NCBI RefSeq assembly: GCF_900112935.1
Contig: NZ_FONM01000021.1
Span: forward strand, 1 to 34,721
From: Trichococcus pasteurii
Lineage (GTDB): Bacteria; Bacillota; Bacilli; Lactobacillales; Aerococcaceae
Length of the DNA: 34,721 nt
Direction of reading: 5' to 3'
Shown here: piece by piece, positions 7,015 to 13,769 of the stretch
Numbering within the stretch: position 1 is the stretch's first letter
Layout of the letters: every line of letters begins with the position of its first letter
Notes under the pieces: generated by a model
The model's input: only the letters and a program-made list of their open reading frames with translations
Database searches by the model: none
Told to the model about the DNA's origin: nothing
Translations under genes and position numbers: made by a program

Positions 7015-8088
7015 TTATCCGAAAAACACCCGAATCAGAGCAACAGCCATCAAAACCTGCACCGCGCCGACGGTCAACCCGTAGAGCATGGCTTTGGGGC
7101 CTTCTTTGATGATGTCGGCGAATTTGACGCGCATGCCGATTGCAGCGAGGGCAGCGACTTCGAATTGGGTGCTGATGGCTTTGGAGGCGATCAGGACTCT
7201 ATCTGGGACGCCGATGAAGCTGCGGATCAGGAAGAAGACGACGAATCCGGTCAGGAACCAAGGCACGCCGTAGGAGACGGCGGCCGGACTAGCTGACGCT
7301 CCCGCTCCGTCAGCCGCTTCGCCTGCCGTAATCCCCGCGCGCTTTTTGCGCGTGAACAAAGATTCTCCTTCATTCATGTTCATGCGCCCGTACAATACGG
7401 CGACCCCGATGATCAGCAATACGCGCATGAGTTTGAAGACGGTCGCCAGGGTGACGACTTCGTCATTGACGAGTTTGGCGGCAGCGACGACTTGGCCGAC
7501 GGATTGGACGGTGCCGCCGATCAGGGCGGAGGTCCGCAGCGTGTCGCTGCCATAAAAAACTGCGCCCAGAATCGGCAGTAGGATCATCAACGCGGTACCG
7601 GTCAGGTTGACGATCGTGATCGAGATGCCTTTGTCCTTGTTGTCGGCTTGGACGATCGGCGAAACGGTGCCGATGGCAGAGGAACCGCAGACCGCGTTGC
7701 CGGCGCCCATCAGCAGCGCGAAGCGTTTGCCGAAGCCAAAGATTTTCCCCAAATGATAGGTGACGAAAATGGTCAGCCCCATCTGCAACATGATGAAGCC
7801 GAAGCCCTTGACCCCGGCCGACTTCAGTACTTGGAAATCCAAAATCAGCCCGTTCAACACGATGGCGTATTCTAGCAGCCTTTTTTCAGAAAATTTGGTT
7901 CCTTGGCCCAGTTCCGGCCGGTTCAGGAGCGTGTTGCCCAGCAGCATCCCCAAAAGGATGGCGATGAGCGCGGCGCCGAGTGTCGGCAGGAAGCGGGCGA
8001 GAAATTGACTGATCAAAGAGATGATGATGCTGGCAGCGAGGCCGGGCAGAATCCCATCCAGTTCTTTTTTGAGTGCGTTTATTTTCAT
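7015..8088 (-). CDS. YeiH-family putative sulfate exporter (UPF0324)
   Basis: This 357-residue integral membrane protein has about ten hydrophobic helices. Family-type stretches include LLGMLLGN, GAGNAVCGSSAIGTVSPIV, IGGTVQSVGQVVAAA and a C-terminal AIGMRVKFADIIKEGPKAMLYGL. The family is annotated as putative sulfate exporters, and in enterobacteria yeiH is linked to sulfite tolerance. A hydrophilic Ala/Gly-rich loop (about residues 247-272) looks like lineage-specific filler. An AGGAGG site precedes the ATG by 12 nt. The gene is divergent from a LysR regulator, the same arrangement as yeiH-yeiE in E. coli. Confidence 0.87.
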   Translation of the reverse strand: MKINALKKELDGILPGLAASIIISLISQFLARFLPTLGAALIAILLGMLLGNTLLNRPELGQGTKFSEKRLLEYAIVLNGLILDFQVLKSAGVKGFGFIMLQMGLTIFVTYHLGKIFGFGKRFALLMGAGNAVCGSSAIGTVSPIVQADNKDKGISITIVNLTGTALMILLPILGAVFYGSDTLRTSALIGGTVQSVGQVVAAAKLVNDEVVTLATVFKLMRVLLIIGVAVLYGRMNMNEGESLFTRKKRAGITAGEAADGAGASASPAAVSYGVPWFLTGFVVFFLIRSFIGVPDRVLIASKAISTQFEVAALAAIGMRVKFADIIKEGPKAMLYGLTVGAVQVLMAVALIRVFFG

Positions 8089-8145
8089 GAGTGCTAATAA
8101 CCTCCTTAAATGTTGCTTTACAGGTATCCATTTTACTCGACTTTT

Positions 8146-8176
8146 TGCATAAATAAAAATAATGATTTATTATGCA
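8146..8176. promoter_or_regulatory. Putative LysR operator between the exporter and regulator genes
   Basis: TGCATAAATAA and TTTATTATGCA form an interrupted inverted repeat, within which ATAA...TTAT gives the dyad typical of LysR-type sites. It lies 57 bp from the exporter start and 31 bp from the LysR start, where both activation and autorepression would be possible. Confidence 0.5.
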
Positions 8177-8207
8177 GGTATAAGTAAAAATAATGGAGGC
8201 GCCATAC

Positions 8208-9080
8208 ATGCTGGATTATCGCTACAAAACGTTCCTCACGCTGATCGAGGAGGGCAGCTACACGAAAACCGCCCAAAAATTGAACATTACCCAGCCGGCC
8301 GTCACCCAGCATATCCAGCATCTGCAGGAGGAGTTGGGCGTCCAGCTGTTCCGCTATGAGGGCAAGCAGCTGCTGGTCACCGAAAAGGGGCGCTATCTGG
8401 AGGAACAACTATCGCTGCTGAACCGCGATGTGGAGAGGATCCGCACACATCTGCTGCAGCAGGACGATGCGCCGACGCTGTCTTTCGGGGCGACACTGAC
8501 GATCGGCGAGTACGTCATGCCGGGACTGATCGGGAGCTACTTGGAGCAGCATCCGCGCCATCATTTATCGATGATCGTCGACAATACGGCCACGCTTACC
8601 GGCTTGATCCAGAAGGGGAAAATCGATTTCGCGCTCATCGAAGGCGACTTCAACCAGAGCCAACTCGGCTTCGAAAAGCTGTCCGATGAGCCGTTCATCG
8701 GGGTCTGTGCGGCTGTCAGCCCGTTGTGGCGCAGCGAACAGGATTTGGCGGCGTTGTTCAGCGAGCACCTGTTTGTCCGCGAGGAAGGCTCCGGTTCGCG
8801 GCGGATTCTGGAAAATGCCCTCCTGAAAGAGGGGGCGAACCTCAGCAGTTTCGGGCGGACGACCGTCGTCGGCGGTATCGGCCCGATCAAGCAGTTGGTG
8901 GCGGATAACCGCGGTATCGCCTTCCTCTATCGCATCTCGGTCGAAAAGGAACTGGAGGAGGGGACGCTGAAGGAGATTCCAATCCGTGGTTTTGCTGTGG
9001 CGCATCCGTTCCATGTTGTCCATCTGAAGGATTTCCGTGATCGCGGGCCGCTCCAGGAACTGTTGTCCTTTTATCGGTGA
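8208..9080 (+). CDS. LysR-family transcriptional regulator (YeiE/CysL-like)
   Basis: This 290-residue protein has an N-terminal winged helix-turn-helix (residues 1-60: YKTFLTLIEEGSYTKTAQKLNITQPAVTQHI) and a C-terminal periplasmic-binding-like effector domain (about 88-285). The ATG at 8208 is 8 nt after GGAGG; the ATG at 8193 overlaps that site and is rejected. It is divergent from the YeiH-like exporter, so by analogy with yeiE-yeiH it probably regulates that gene in response to an oxidised sulfur compound. The effector is inferred from synteny only. Confidence 0.88.
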   Translation: MLDYRYKTFLTLIEEGSYTKTAQKLNITQPAVTQHIQHLQEELGVQLFRYEGKQLLVTEKGRYLEEQLSLLNRDVERIRTHLLQQDDAPTLSFGATLTIGEYVMPGLIGSYLEQHPRHHLSMIVDNTATLTGLIQKGKIDFALIEGDFNQSQLGFEKLSDEPFIGVCAAVSPLWRSEQDLAALFSEHLFVREEGSGSRRILENALLKEGANLSSFGRTTVVGGIGPIKQLVADNRGIAFLYRISVEKELEEGTLKEIPIRGFAVAHPFHVVHLKDFRDRGPLQELLSFYR

Positions 9081-9171
9081 TGGGGATGCACGGAACTTTG
9101 CTGGGATGCGGCATTCCTCGGATTTTCGTGACGCGGATAAGAAATCCGAACGTTTCATCACCAATTAATCT

Positions 9172-9200
9172 TTGACAAACGTGGGGGAGTAGTGTAACTT
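9172..9200 (+). promoter_or_regulatory. Promoter and leader of guaC
   Basis: A consensus -35 (TTGACA, 9172-9177) and a -10-like TAACTT (9195-9200) are separated by 17 bp. Transcription would begin about 100 nt before the guaC ATG. The leader contains short stems (for example AGACA...TGTCT) but no riboswitch I can recognise. Confidence 0.6.
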
Positions 9201-9305
9201 ACTATTGGGACTTTACGATAGAAGACATTTTTTGCCTTCACGTCCGTGTCTGTGTAAAGCGATTCCCGCAAGGAAAAGTGCACTAACAGAAAGAGGGAAA
9301 TAGAA

Positions 9306-10337
9306 ATGAAAATTTTTGACTATGAAGACGTACAATTAATTCCGAACAAGAGTGTTGTTCAAAGCCGTTCTGAATGCGACACAACTGTCGTACTAGGTGG
9401 CCGCACGTTCAAATTGCCGGTGGTGCCTGCGAATATGCAGACGATCCTGGACGAAGAACTTGCTGAAAAGTTAGCACGGGAAGGTTATTTCTACATCATG
9501 CACCGTTTTGATGAGGCGAGCCGTTTGCCGTTCATCCAACGTATGCATGAAAAAGGTTTGTTTGCTTCCATCAGTTTGGGGATCAAAGAAGCAGAATTCG
9601 ATTTCGTAAATGAATTGGCGGCTAAAAAAGCCGTTCCTGAATATACAACAATCGACGTGGCGCATGGTCATTCCGATGAAGTCATCCGTATGATCAAACA
9701 CGTCAAAGCAGTGATGCCGGAAACATTCCTGATTGCCGGTAATGTGGGCACTCCTGAAGGCGTCCGTGAATTGGAAAACGCCGGAGCCGATGCTACAAAA
9801 GTGGGAATCGGACCTGGTAAAGTATGCACGACCAAAATCAAAACCGGTTTCGGTACAGGCGGCTGGCAGCTGGCAGCGGTAAGCTGGTGCTCGAAAGCAG
9901 CAAGCAAACCGATCATCGCTGACGGCGGGGTCCGCACAAACGGAGACATCGCCAAATCGATCCGTTTCGGTGCGACAATGGTCATGGTCGGCTCGTTATT
10001 GGCCGGACACGATGAGTCACCGGGCGAAACGAAGGAAATCAACGGCCGCTTGTACAAAGAGTACTTCGGCAGTGCTTCCGAATACCAAAAAGGCCAACGC
10101 AAAAACGTTGAAGGCAAGAAGATCCTGACGCCTTACCGCGGCACGATCGCCGATACTTTGAACGAAATGCGCGAAGACCTGCAGTCATCCATCTCCTACG
10201 CAGGTGGAAAAGATATCACAGCGATCCGCAAATGCGATTATGTGTTGGTTAAGAACTCCATCTACAACGGCGACAGCAACCAAGGCATCATCGAAGCCGG
10301 CCGCAGCTCCTACGGCGAAGGCGACACAATCCTTTAA
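9306..10337 (+). CDS. guaC: GMP reductase
   Basis: This 343-residue (beta/alpha)8 enzyme of the IMPDH/GMPR family reduces GMP to IMP and ammonia with NADPH, in cytosolic purine salvage. The active-site loop is [18 protein letters not shown] with catalytic C174. The phosphate-binding [21 protein letters not shown] and [16 protein letters not shown] segments are intact. No CBS domains are present, which separates it from IMP dehydrogenase. Compared with Gram-positive GuaC proteins of about 326 residues that end near KNSIFNGD, it carries about 16 extra C-terminal residues ([16 protein letters not shown]...). It is monocistronic: its own promoter lies upstream and a strong terminator begins 7 bp after the stop. 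Confidence 0.95.
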   Translation: MKIFDYEDVQLIPNKSVVQSRSECDTTVVLGGRTFKLPVVPANMQTILDEELAEKLAREGYFYIMHRFDEASRLPFIQRMHEKGLFASISLGIKEAEFDFVNELAAKKAVPEYTTIDVAHGHSDEVIRMIKHVKAVMPETFLIAGNVGTPEGVRELENAGADATKVGIGPGKVCTTKIKTGFGTGGWQLAAVSWCSKAASKPIIADGGVRTNGDIAKSIRFGATMVMVGSLLAGHDESPGETKEINGRLYKEYFGSASEYQKGQRKNVEGKKILTPYRGTIADTLNEMREDLQSSISYAGGKDITAIRKCDYVLVKNSIYNGDSNQGIIEAGRSSYGEGDTIL

Positions 10338-10344
10338 TCAACAA

Positions 10345-10402
10345 AAACCAGCCGCAGCGGCACCCGATTGCATTACGGGAGTCGCTGCGGCTGGTTTTAT
10401 TT
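10345..10402 (+). terminator. Terminator of guaC
   Basis: AAAACCAGCCGCAGCG and CGCTGCGGCTGGTTTT form a long perfect stem followed by a U-rich tail. Confidence 0.93.
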
Positions 10403-10671
10403 TACGGAAGTCATTCATCAAGGAACTATAGTTCGAGCATTTCAAGGGGCTCATCTTTTGGAGTGATCTTGTGTCAAGTTTCTGAATATTCCCTCAAAAA
10501 AATTCAACATGACTATACAAAGCGGGCCACTCAGCGAAAAACAATTTTGTATTTTCTGACCCTTTAGTATAATTATGTTGTATAATTTTCGGTTGATTGG
10601 TTAATATAATGGACGGTGTTCCCAGGGTGTAAAAGTAAGTAATTCAGACAAACTAATTGTATTTTATTGAA

Positions 10672-10700
10672 TTGACAAGGTTTAGAGGCACTTGTAATTT
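10672..10700 (+). promoter_or_regulatory. Consensus promoter without an obvious gene
   Basis: TTGACA (10672-10677) and TAATTT (10695-10700) are separated by exactly 17 bp. The next frames are only a few codons long, so it may drive a noncoding transcript. Confidence 0.45.
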
Positions 10701-10775
10701 CATATCGTTCAATATTGGCTGGCATTTTCTTGTTTTTTGGACATTAAAAAACAGATAGAAAAGATTACGCAGTGG

Positions 10776-10811
10776 TGCTATACTAATCTTAGTAAGAGAG
10801 CTCTTACTAAG
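10776..10811 (+). promoter_or_regulatory. Extended -10 promoter overlapped by a large palindromic operator
   Basis: TGCTATACT (TGn plus -10 TATACT, 10779-10784) is followed 3 bp later by a palindrome at 10788-10811 whose arms CTTAGTAAGAG and CTCTTACTAAG are perfect and separated by 2 bp. It would cover the transcription start, a classic repressor position. The regulator is unknown. Confidence 0.55.
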
Positions 10812-11026
10812 GTAAACAACTTTTGTTTAAATGGCAATAGTGCACAGCCAATTGTAGAACACATTTTAAGCAATCGCTGGAGGTAGGTTTATATCAATGA
10901 ATCACTAATGGAGCAGTCTGAAGTTTCTTTTCTGCCTATCCCGTAGCTGAAATCCTCCCCGCATTACCCCATCTGATTTTAATCATTTGATCGCAATACA
11001 TAACTTCGCTTCGCTATAATGAACGA

Positions 11027-11149
11027 ATATGAATTCTTCGCTACATTTTAGGTTCAGGCTGATGGGTTGGACGGAAAAGACGCTGAAGGAACAAAACAAC
11101 TGCGAAAAGTCTGGGACCGGAGTCCGAATCCGGCCCCAGACTGTTTTTT
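11027..11149 (+). ncRNA. Possible small RNA ending at a strong terminator
   Basis: A TATAAT (11015-11020, -35 poor) lies upstream of about 80 nt without a plausible coding frame, then a strong terminator at 11108-11149. This could be a discrete RNA of about 120 nt, or just the 3' end of a transcript from the promoter at 10776. Only position supports it; no known RNA family is recognised. Confidence 0.22.
11108..11149 (+). terminator. Rho-independent terminator
   Basis: AGTCTGGG with inner CCGGA pairs with TCCGG and CCCAGACT, followed by six U. No coding sequence ends nearby. Confidence 0.85.
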
Positions 11150-11185
11150 GATTTATCAATTATAGCTTTGTCAGGAGACAAACTG

Positions 11186-11223
11186 CAGGTTAGGACCCAA
11201 AAGTCCTGGCCTGTTTTTTTTTT
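11186..11223 (+). terminator. Second tandem terminator
   Basis: CAGG..AGGAC pairs with GTCCT..CCTG and is followed by ten T. It protects the convergent peptide gene, whose stop lies 27 bp further on, from read-through. Confidence 0.8.
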
Positions 11224-11249
11224 GGGAAGTGTGGAGTTACAAATAATCC

Positions 11250-11420
11250 TTATCCTATAAACCAAATAATATAAGGGGAATATTTTGCTGGTGCTTTTGC
11301 GATTTGTTCTTGCTGAACATCCTTGTTGGATGAGTTGGCATCAGTAGCTATATCCTTTAAAATAAAACTATTAGTGACCAGAACGCCTAGGGCTATGGAC
11401 AAAACAATAAACTTTTTCAT
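11250..11420 (-). CDS. Candidate secreted pheromone precursor (56 aa)
   Basis: This gene encodes MKKFIVLSIALGVLVTNS..., a basic start followed by a hydrophobic segment (residues 4-20) typical of a Sec signal. A polar linker follows (about 22-46), and the protein ends in a hydrophobic tail YSPYIIWFIG. GAGG lies 8 nt before the ATG, and a TATAAT is at 11464-11469. It is divergent from an RRNPP-type regulator with 118 bp between starts. Precursors of RRNPP signals such as PapR have this build: export signal, linker, and a C-terminal hydrophobic 5-10-residue pheromone that is re-imported by an oligopeptide permease and binds the TPR domain. The exact mature peptide (for example the last 7-9 residues) is a guess. 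A small membrane toxin or bacteriocin-like peptide is the main alternative. Confidence 0.65.
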   Translation of the reverse strand: MKKFIVLSIALGVLVTNSFILKDIATDANSSNKDVQQEQIAKAPAKYSPYIIWFIG

Positions 11421-11463
11421 GACAGCAACCTCTTTTCTGGATAATATTTTTCTTATTAACTAC

Positions 11464-11508
11464 ATTATAAAGAAGAAAAATGCATTTTTTCCTAATTAGT
11501 CGTATAAT
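11464..11508. promoter_or_regulatory. Divergent promoters sharing one palindromic operator
   Basis: The minus-strand peptide gene has TATAAT at 11464-11469 and the plus-strand regulator has TATAAT at 11503-11508. Between them a perfect 14-bp palindrome AAAAATGCATTTTT (11476-11489) covers or abuts both -35 regions, and neither -35 resembles the consensus. This suits a regulator that must help polymerase at one or both promoters. Confidence 0.5.
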
Positions 11509-11538
11509 ACTATAAAAACGAGAAGGTGAAGCCAGAAA

Positions 11539-12444
11539 ATGAAAAAAGACTTCGGAGATGTTCTTAAAGAAATCAGGATTGATAGGGGGTATTCTCAACA
11601 TTATGTCGCAGAAGGCATTATGGGGCAATCAGCGTACTCAAAAATTGAGAGAAGTGAAATGGAACCTTCTTTTCGAAAATGGTTAGCCATCCTGGAGAAA
11701 CTGAATGTTTCAGTGGATGAGTTCCGCTACATTCTGAATACAAAAAATTTAACTACAAAAGAAAAGATAATAAATGAGTTTTTCGCGTTGAATTATAATC
11801 ATCTGGATGATTTGAGATTGTTTAAAGATGAGATAGTTGCTTTCCTAAAAGAAGAGGAAGATTATTTGTTGAAAGATATTTTCTATGCATGCGAAAGTTT
11901 AATCATTTTAAATACAACTCAAAATGTTGAGGAGGCACAATCCTTTGCAAAAAAAATTTGGGAGCGGTTGGAGAAATTTGATAGATGGTATTTATTGGAT
12001 ATCCGATTGATAAACACTATTTTGTTCATTTTTCCTGTCGATGTGGCGGTGCATATCGGTGAAAGAGCAACCAAACAATTAATCCCTTACAATAATCTGA
12101 AGGAAGCCGATATTCTATTAATCAATATAGAGGTCAATTTAGCTGTCCTATTGATTGATGAGCAAAAATATCCTGAAGCTCTTTCGTACCTGGAAAAAGT
12201 GATTCCTTTATGCAAGAAACATCAAAAATATAGTCAGCTAGCGATTGCATATGCCAGAAAAGGAATCATCCTACAAAAAACTGGGAAAATGGATGAAGGC
12301 TCCGAGCACATTGAGAAGGCATACTCTATATTAAATGCTATCGAAGATAGGAAATTAATAGATGATTTAGGAAAGGAGCTTTCGCATTATCTGAATAAGG
12401 GGTGCGAAGGTCCGCTACAGCTAGAAATTTTGCAGCAGGAATAG
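11539..12444 (+). CDS. RRNPP-family (Rgg/PlcR-like) HTH-TPR regulator
   Basis: This 301-residue protein has an N-terminal XRE-type helix-turn-helix (about residues 6-45; LKEIRIDRGYSQHYVAEGIMGQSAYSKIERSEMEPS). The linker ILEKLNVSVDEFRYIL is typical of Rgg/MutR and PlcR proteins. The remainder is all-helical TPR-like repeats, clearest at LSYLEKVIPLCKKHQKYSQLAIAYARKG and MDEGSEHIEKAYSIL. RRNPP regulators bind a re-imported peptide pheromone in the TPR groove and then change DNA binding. AAGGTGA lies 9 nt before the ATG. The divergent 56-codon gene is the obvious cognate signal. The direct targets beyond that gene are not visible in the window. The split between Rgg and PlcR subfamilies is uncertain. 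Confidence 0.83.
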   Translation: MKKDFGDVLKEIRIDRGYSQHYVAEGIMGQSAYSKIERSEMEPSFRKWLAILEKLNVSVDEFRYILNTKNLTTKEKIINEFFALNYNHLDDLRLFKDEIVAFLKEEEDYLLKDIFYACESLIILNTTQNVEEAQSFAKKIWERLEKFDRWYLLDIRLINTILFIFPVDVAVHIGERATKQLIPYNNLKEADILLINIEVNLAVLLIDEQKYPEALSYLEKVIPLCKKHQKYSQLAIAYARKGIILQKTGKMDEGSEHIEKAYSILNAIEDRKLIDDLGKELSHYLNKGCEGPLQLEILQQE

Positions 12445-12504
12445 GCTGTCAATTCTTAGCAATTCAAATATAGGCTGCATCTTTCGTTAATAAAGCACAT
12501 AAAA

Positions 12505-12543
12505 TACGACTATCCAAGTCAAATGGATAGCCGTGTTTTTTTT
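12505..12543 (+). terminator. Terminator of the RRNPP regulator
   Basis: ACGACTATCC and GGATAGCCGT form a stem followed by eight U, 60 bp after the stop codon. Confidence 0.82.
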
Positions 12544-12574
12544 GTGGTTTCCGGCATCTGTTGAGCAGATAGAC

Positions 12575-12985
12575 TGGCGGACTCTCGGGTGTTGTGGATA
12601 CCGTCCTGGGCGGGCGCCCGACAGAAGAGAGAACTGTCTGGTGTTTTGTGTTTTTCGGTAACGATTCAGCCGACAGCCTGTCGGACTCTCGGGTAAAAGA
12701 GATACCGTCCTGTGCAGATGCCCGACAGAAGAGCGAACTGTCAGGTGTTATGTGGTTTCCGGTATCAGGTTAGTCGACAGCTGCATGAAGTCTCGGGTAT
12801 CTGGGATACCGTCCTGAGCTGACGCCCGACAGAAGGGCGACCTGTCTGGTGTTTTGTGCTTTTCGGTATCAGATTAGTCGACAGCCTGTCGGACTCTCGG
12901 GTAACTGAGTCACCGTCCTGGGCTGACACCCGACAGAAGAGCAATCTGTCAGGTGTTTTATCATTTTCGGTATCTATTCAGTCGA
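12575..12985. repeat. 104-bp tandem repeat array, about four units
   Basis: The word GACTCTCGGGT (one diverged copy) starts at 12580, 12684, 12788 and 12892, a period of exactly 104 bp. Each unit contains GATACCGTCCTG, CCCGACAG and GGTATC words. CTGTCGG/CCGACAG and AGTCGACAG/CTGTCGGACT can pair as hairpins. The period is twice the 52 bp of the arrays near 2.6 and 3.8 kb, and GATACCG and AGTCGAC words are shared, so the families may be related. No gene is seen between 12445 and 13062. Confidence 0.88.
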
Positions 12986-13012
12986 CAAATACGCGCGCTA
13001 TCGATAAACGAT

Positions 13013-13049
13013 AAAAAAGGAGGCGCCTCGATTTGAGGCACCTCCTTTT
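13013..13049. terminator. Terminator downstream of tRNA-Arg
   Basis: GGAGGCGCCTC and GAGGCACCTCC form a stem (one mismatch) bordered by A6 and T4. On the minus strand it closes the tRNA transcript with a U-run. Confidence 0.85.
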
Positions 13050-13062
13050 CATTATGTTTTTA

Positions 13063-13135
13063 CGGCCCTAAGAAGAATTGAACTTCCGACACCTCGTTTA
13101 GGAAACGAGTGCTCTATCCGCTGAGCTATAGGACC
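13063..13135 (-). tRNA. tRNA-Arg (anticodon CCT)
   Basis: The minus strand folds as a 73-nt cloverleaf. The acceptor GGTCCTA pairs with TAGGGCC (one G-U), the D-arm is GCTC/GAGC, the anticodon stem CTCGT/ACGAG encloses loop TTCCTAA with anticodon CCT, and the T-arm GGAAG/CTTCT has loop TTCAATT. The discriminator is G, and CCA is not encoded. It reads AGG codons. Confidence 0.96.
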
Positions 13136-13227
13136 AACAGAACACTATTCATTGTATCACTTATTGCGTGCAATTTCCATACCCATCCGAAAAAAATTCC
13201 CGCGAGTCACTGAAATGCGAAAAGCAC

Positions 13228-13253
13228 AAAAAGGGCAGCCAAGCAGCTGCCCT
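13228..13253 (-). terminator. Minus-strand terminator
   Basis: AGGGCAGC and GCTGCCCT form a stem followed on the minus strand by five U. The nearest upstream minus-strand gene is the small membrane protein that ends at 13380. Confidence 0.75.
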
Positions 13254-13379
13254 CTAAAACGTGTTCTGACTCCCAGAAATCTGTGCCTAAGCTGACTATC
13301 ATACACGGAAAAAAAGCGTCGATTTAGTGTTAGTCCTCTCAGTGCTCGATTTTTACCCGGGAATCATCACACTCTGATC

Positions 13380-13646
13380 TCATTCATTTTCCAATACCTC
13401 GATGCGCGCTTCCAAATCGGAGACCGTGCCCCTAAGCTCAGCGATTTCCGCCTGCAGACTCTCGATGTCGACCGGCCGCACTTCGCCATCCGCCGTGCCG
13501 CTCATTTGCTGGAAGACCAAAGTGAGGCCAAAAATCAATAGCACTGCACCGAAAATATACAACCAACTCAGGCTGGACGGTTTTTCTGGTTCCACCGCCT
13601 GTGAAACCTCCTCGAACTGTTCCATCCGTTTTTTTCGATCGACCAC
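13380..13646 (-). CDS. Small membrane-anchored coiled-coil protein
   Basis: This protein of about 88 residues is not recognised as a named family. It has a short basic/acidic N-terminus, one transmembrane helix (about residues 25-46, SLSWLYIFGAVLLIFGLTLVF), then a heptad-patterned C-terminus (IESLQAEIAELRGTVSDLEARIEVLENE) that should form a coiled coil. The first ATG of the frame (13694) overlaps a TATAAT -10, so it cannot be the start; the GTG at 13646, after an AGGGTG-like site, is my choice, and an ATG seven codons later is possible. The architecture suggests an oligomeric membrane-tethered protein of unknown function. Confidence 0.6.
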   Translation of the reverse strand: MVDRKKRMEQFEEVSQAVEPEKPSSLSWLYIFGAVLLIFGLTLVFQQMSGTADGEVRPVDIESLQAEIAELRGTVSDLEARIEVLENE

Positions 13647-13692
13647 GATAAACACCCTGCTTTCGTGAAGACTTGTCTGACTCTCTACCCAC

Positions 13693-13721
13693 ATTATAGC
13701 TTATCGAAAAACAGAACTAAA
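13693..13721 (-). promoter_or_regulatory. Promoter of the small membrane protein
   Basis: On the minus strand TTTAGT (13716-13721) and a perfect TATAAT (13693-13698) are separated by 17 bp. Confidence 0.5.
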
Positions 13722-13769
13722 GAAAAGTACCGTACCGTTACGAATTCTTAATAATGAGAAAACGGCGCC

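Larger units (their letters stand above)
10403..11249. other. Noncoding stretch with promoters, a palindromic operator and two terminators
   Basis: No convincing gene is present in this 847-bp stretch. It holds a consensus-like promoter (10672-10700), an extended -10 with a large palindrome (10776-10811), a GGAGGT site at 10879 followed by a 3-codon frame at 10897-10908 that overlaps a 12-codon frame starting at 10908, a TATAAT at 11015-11020, and terminators at 11108 and 11186. The layout looks like the control region and tail of a decayed gene or of small RNAs. Confidence 0.6.

Noticed and set aside
9206-9305. A purine riboswitch in the guaC leader
   Set aside because: I could not find the conserved core of the purine, PRPP or preQ1 classes; only short generic stems are present.
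11041-11265. 74-codon minus-strand frame
   Set aside because: It runs through two terminators and the T-tract and overlaps the end of the pheromone-like gene in another frame.
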